The notes below the pieces were generated by a model. That model had not been told where the DNA came from. It did not search any database and saw only the letters and a program-made list of their open reading frames with translations. A program made the position numbers and the translations under genes. From NCBI GenBank assembly GCA_951799405.1, contig OX637339.1, positions 7,378,001-7,442,000 of the forward strand: a stretch of DNA of 64,000 bases. Reading direction: 5' to 3'. This DNA comes from Agapetus fuscipes. Taxonomy: Eukaryota; Arthropoda; Insecta; Trichoptera; Glossosomatidae. Of the stretch, positions 63,961 to 64,000 are shown in pieces. Numbering within the stretch: the stretch's first letter is position 1; every line of letters begins with the position of its first letter.

Positions 63961-64000
63961 AAAAGCGCCGTTTTCGTGTGTAGCACACCTCAAGGGCCCT
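63961..64000 (-). repeat. LINE 3' stem-loop end, cut by the window edge
   Basis: On minus: AGGGCCCTTGAGGTGTGCTA then CACACGAAAACGGCGCTT. Best match to the 0.8 kb CR1-like 3' UTR. The coding part would lie beyond 64,000. Confidence 0.65.

Noticed and set aside
1..64000. CRISPR array, prokaryotic operons or viral genome
   Set aside because: No spaced identical direct repeats with unique spacers and no dense intron-free genes. The multi-exon genes, SINEs and LINEs indicate an animal nuclear genome.

Overview
The window looks like repeat-rich, AT-rich genomic DNA from an animal, most likely an arthropod. Introns in the one recognisable gene pair, tRNA-derived SINEs, CR1/L2-, Jockey- and RTE-like LINE remnants and an arthropod-like 5S rRNA sequence support this; the species cannot be named. 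I found no ordinary host gene. Nearly everything recognisable is a mobile element or a fragment of one. Names used below: Rep-A is a tRNA-derived SINE, Rep-B a roughly 260 bp retroposon-like repeat of unknown class, Rep-C a second tRNA-like SINE that usually sits directly 5' of Rep-A, and Rep-D an unclassified repeat present twice.

Layout. 0-23 kb: dense Rep-A, Rep-B and Rep-C copies, 3' ends of several LINE families, an RTE-like fragment with a 181 bp tandem duplication, and hammerhead-like motifs flanked by inverted repeats near 12.2 and 19.9 kb. 23.0-30.5 kb: a PIF/Harbinger DNA transposon. Two convergent multi-exon genes can be spliced by eye into complete open frames: a 371-residue DDE transposase on + and a 264-residue Myb/SANT-like protein on -. 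Introns 2 and 3 of the transposase gene carry SINE, LINE and foldback insertions, mostly in intron 3. 30.6 kb: a 5S rRNA-like sequence between SINE pieces. 31-35.5 kb: more retroposon fragments and an unexplained GC-rich patch. 35.57-36.48 kb: a 910 bp Harbinger-like MITE with TAA duplications and an internal 434-435 bp tandem duplication.

36.6-40.9 kb: a CR1/L2-like LINE reverse transcriptase on -, split by a 2.68 kb LTR retrotransposon (38,030-40,713). The LTR element has two identical 261 bp LTRs, a GTAA target duplication, a tRNA-Lys-type primer site, a purine tract and one Gag gene with three zinc knuckles, but no pol. 41-64 kb: further LINE ends, Rep-A and Rep-B copies, a MITE family starting GGGCCTGTTGCACC (one copy carries a LINE insertion), two more hammerhead-like motifs, two long perfect hairpins and several long stretches where I see nothing.

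Functional reading. Two elements could be recent or functional: the Harbinger pair, where transposase and Myb-like partner normally act together, and the gag-only LTR element, which would need pol from elsewhere. The remainder is mostly nested debris, and the nesting gives relative ages: LTR element into LINE, LINE into MITE, Rep-A into Rep-B.
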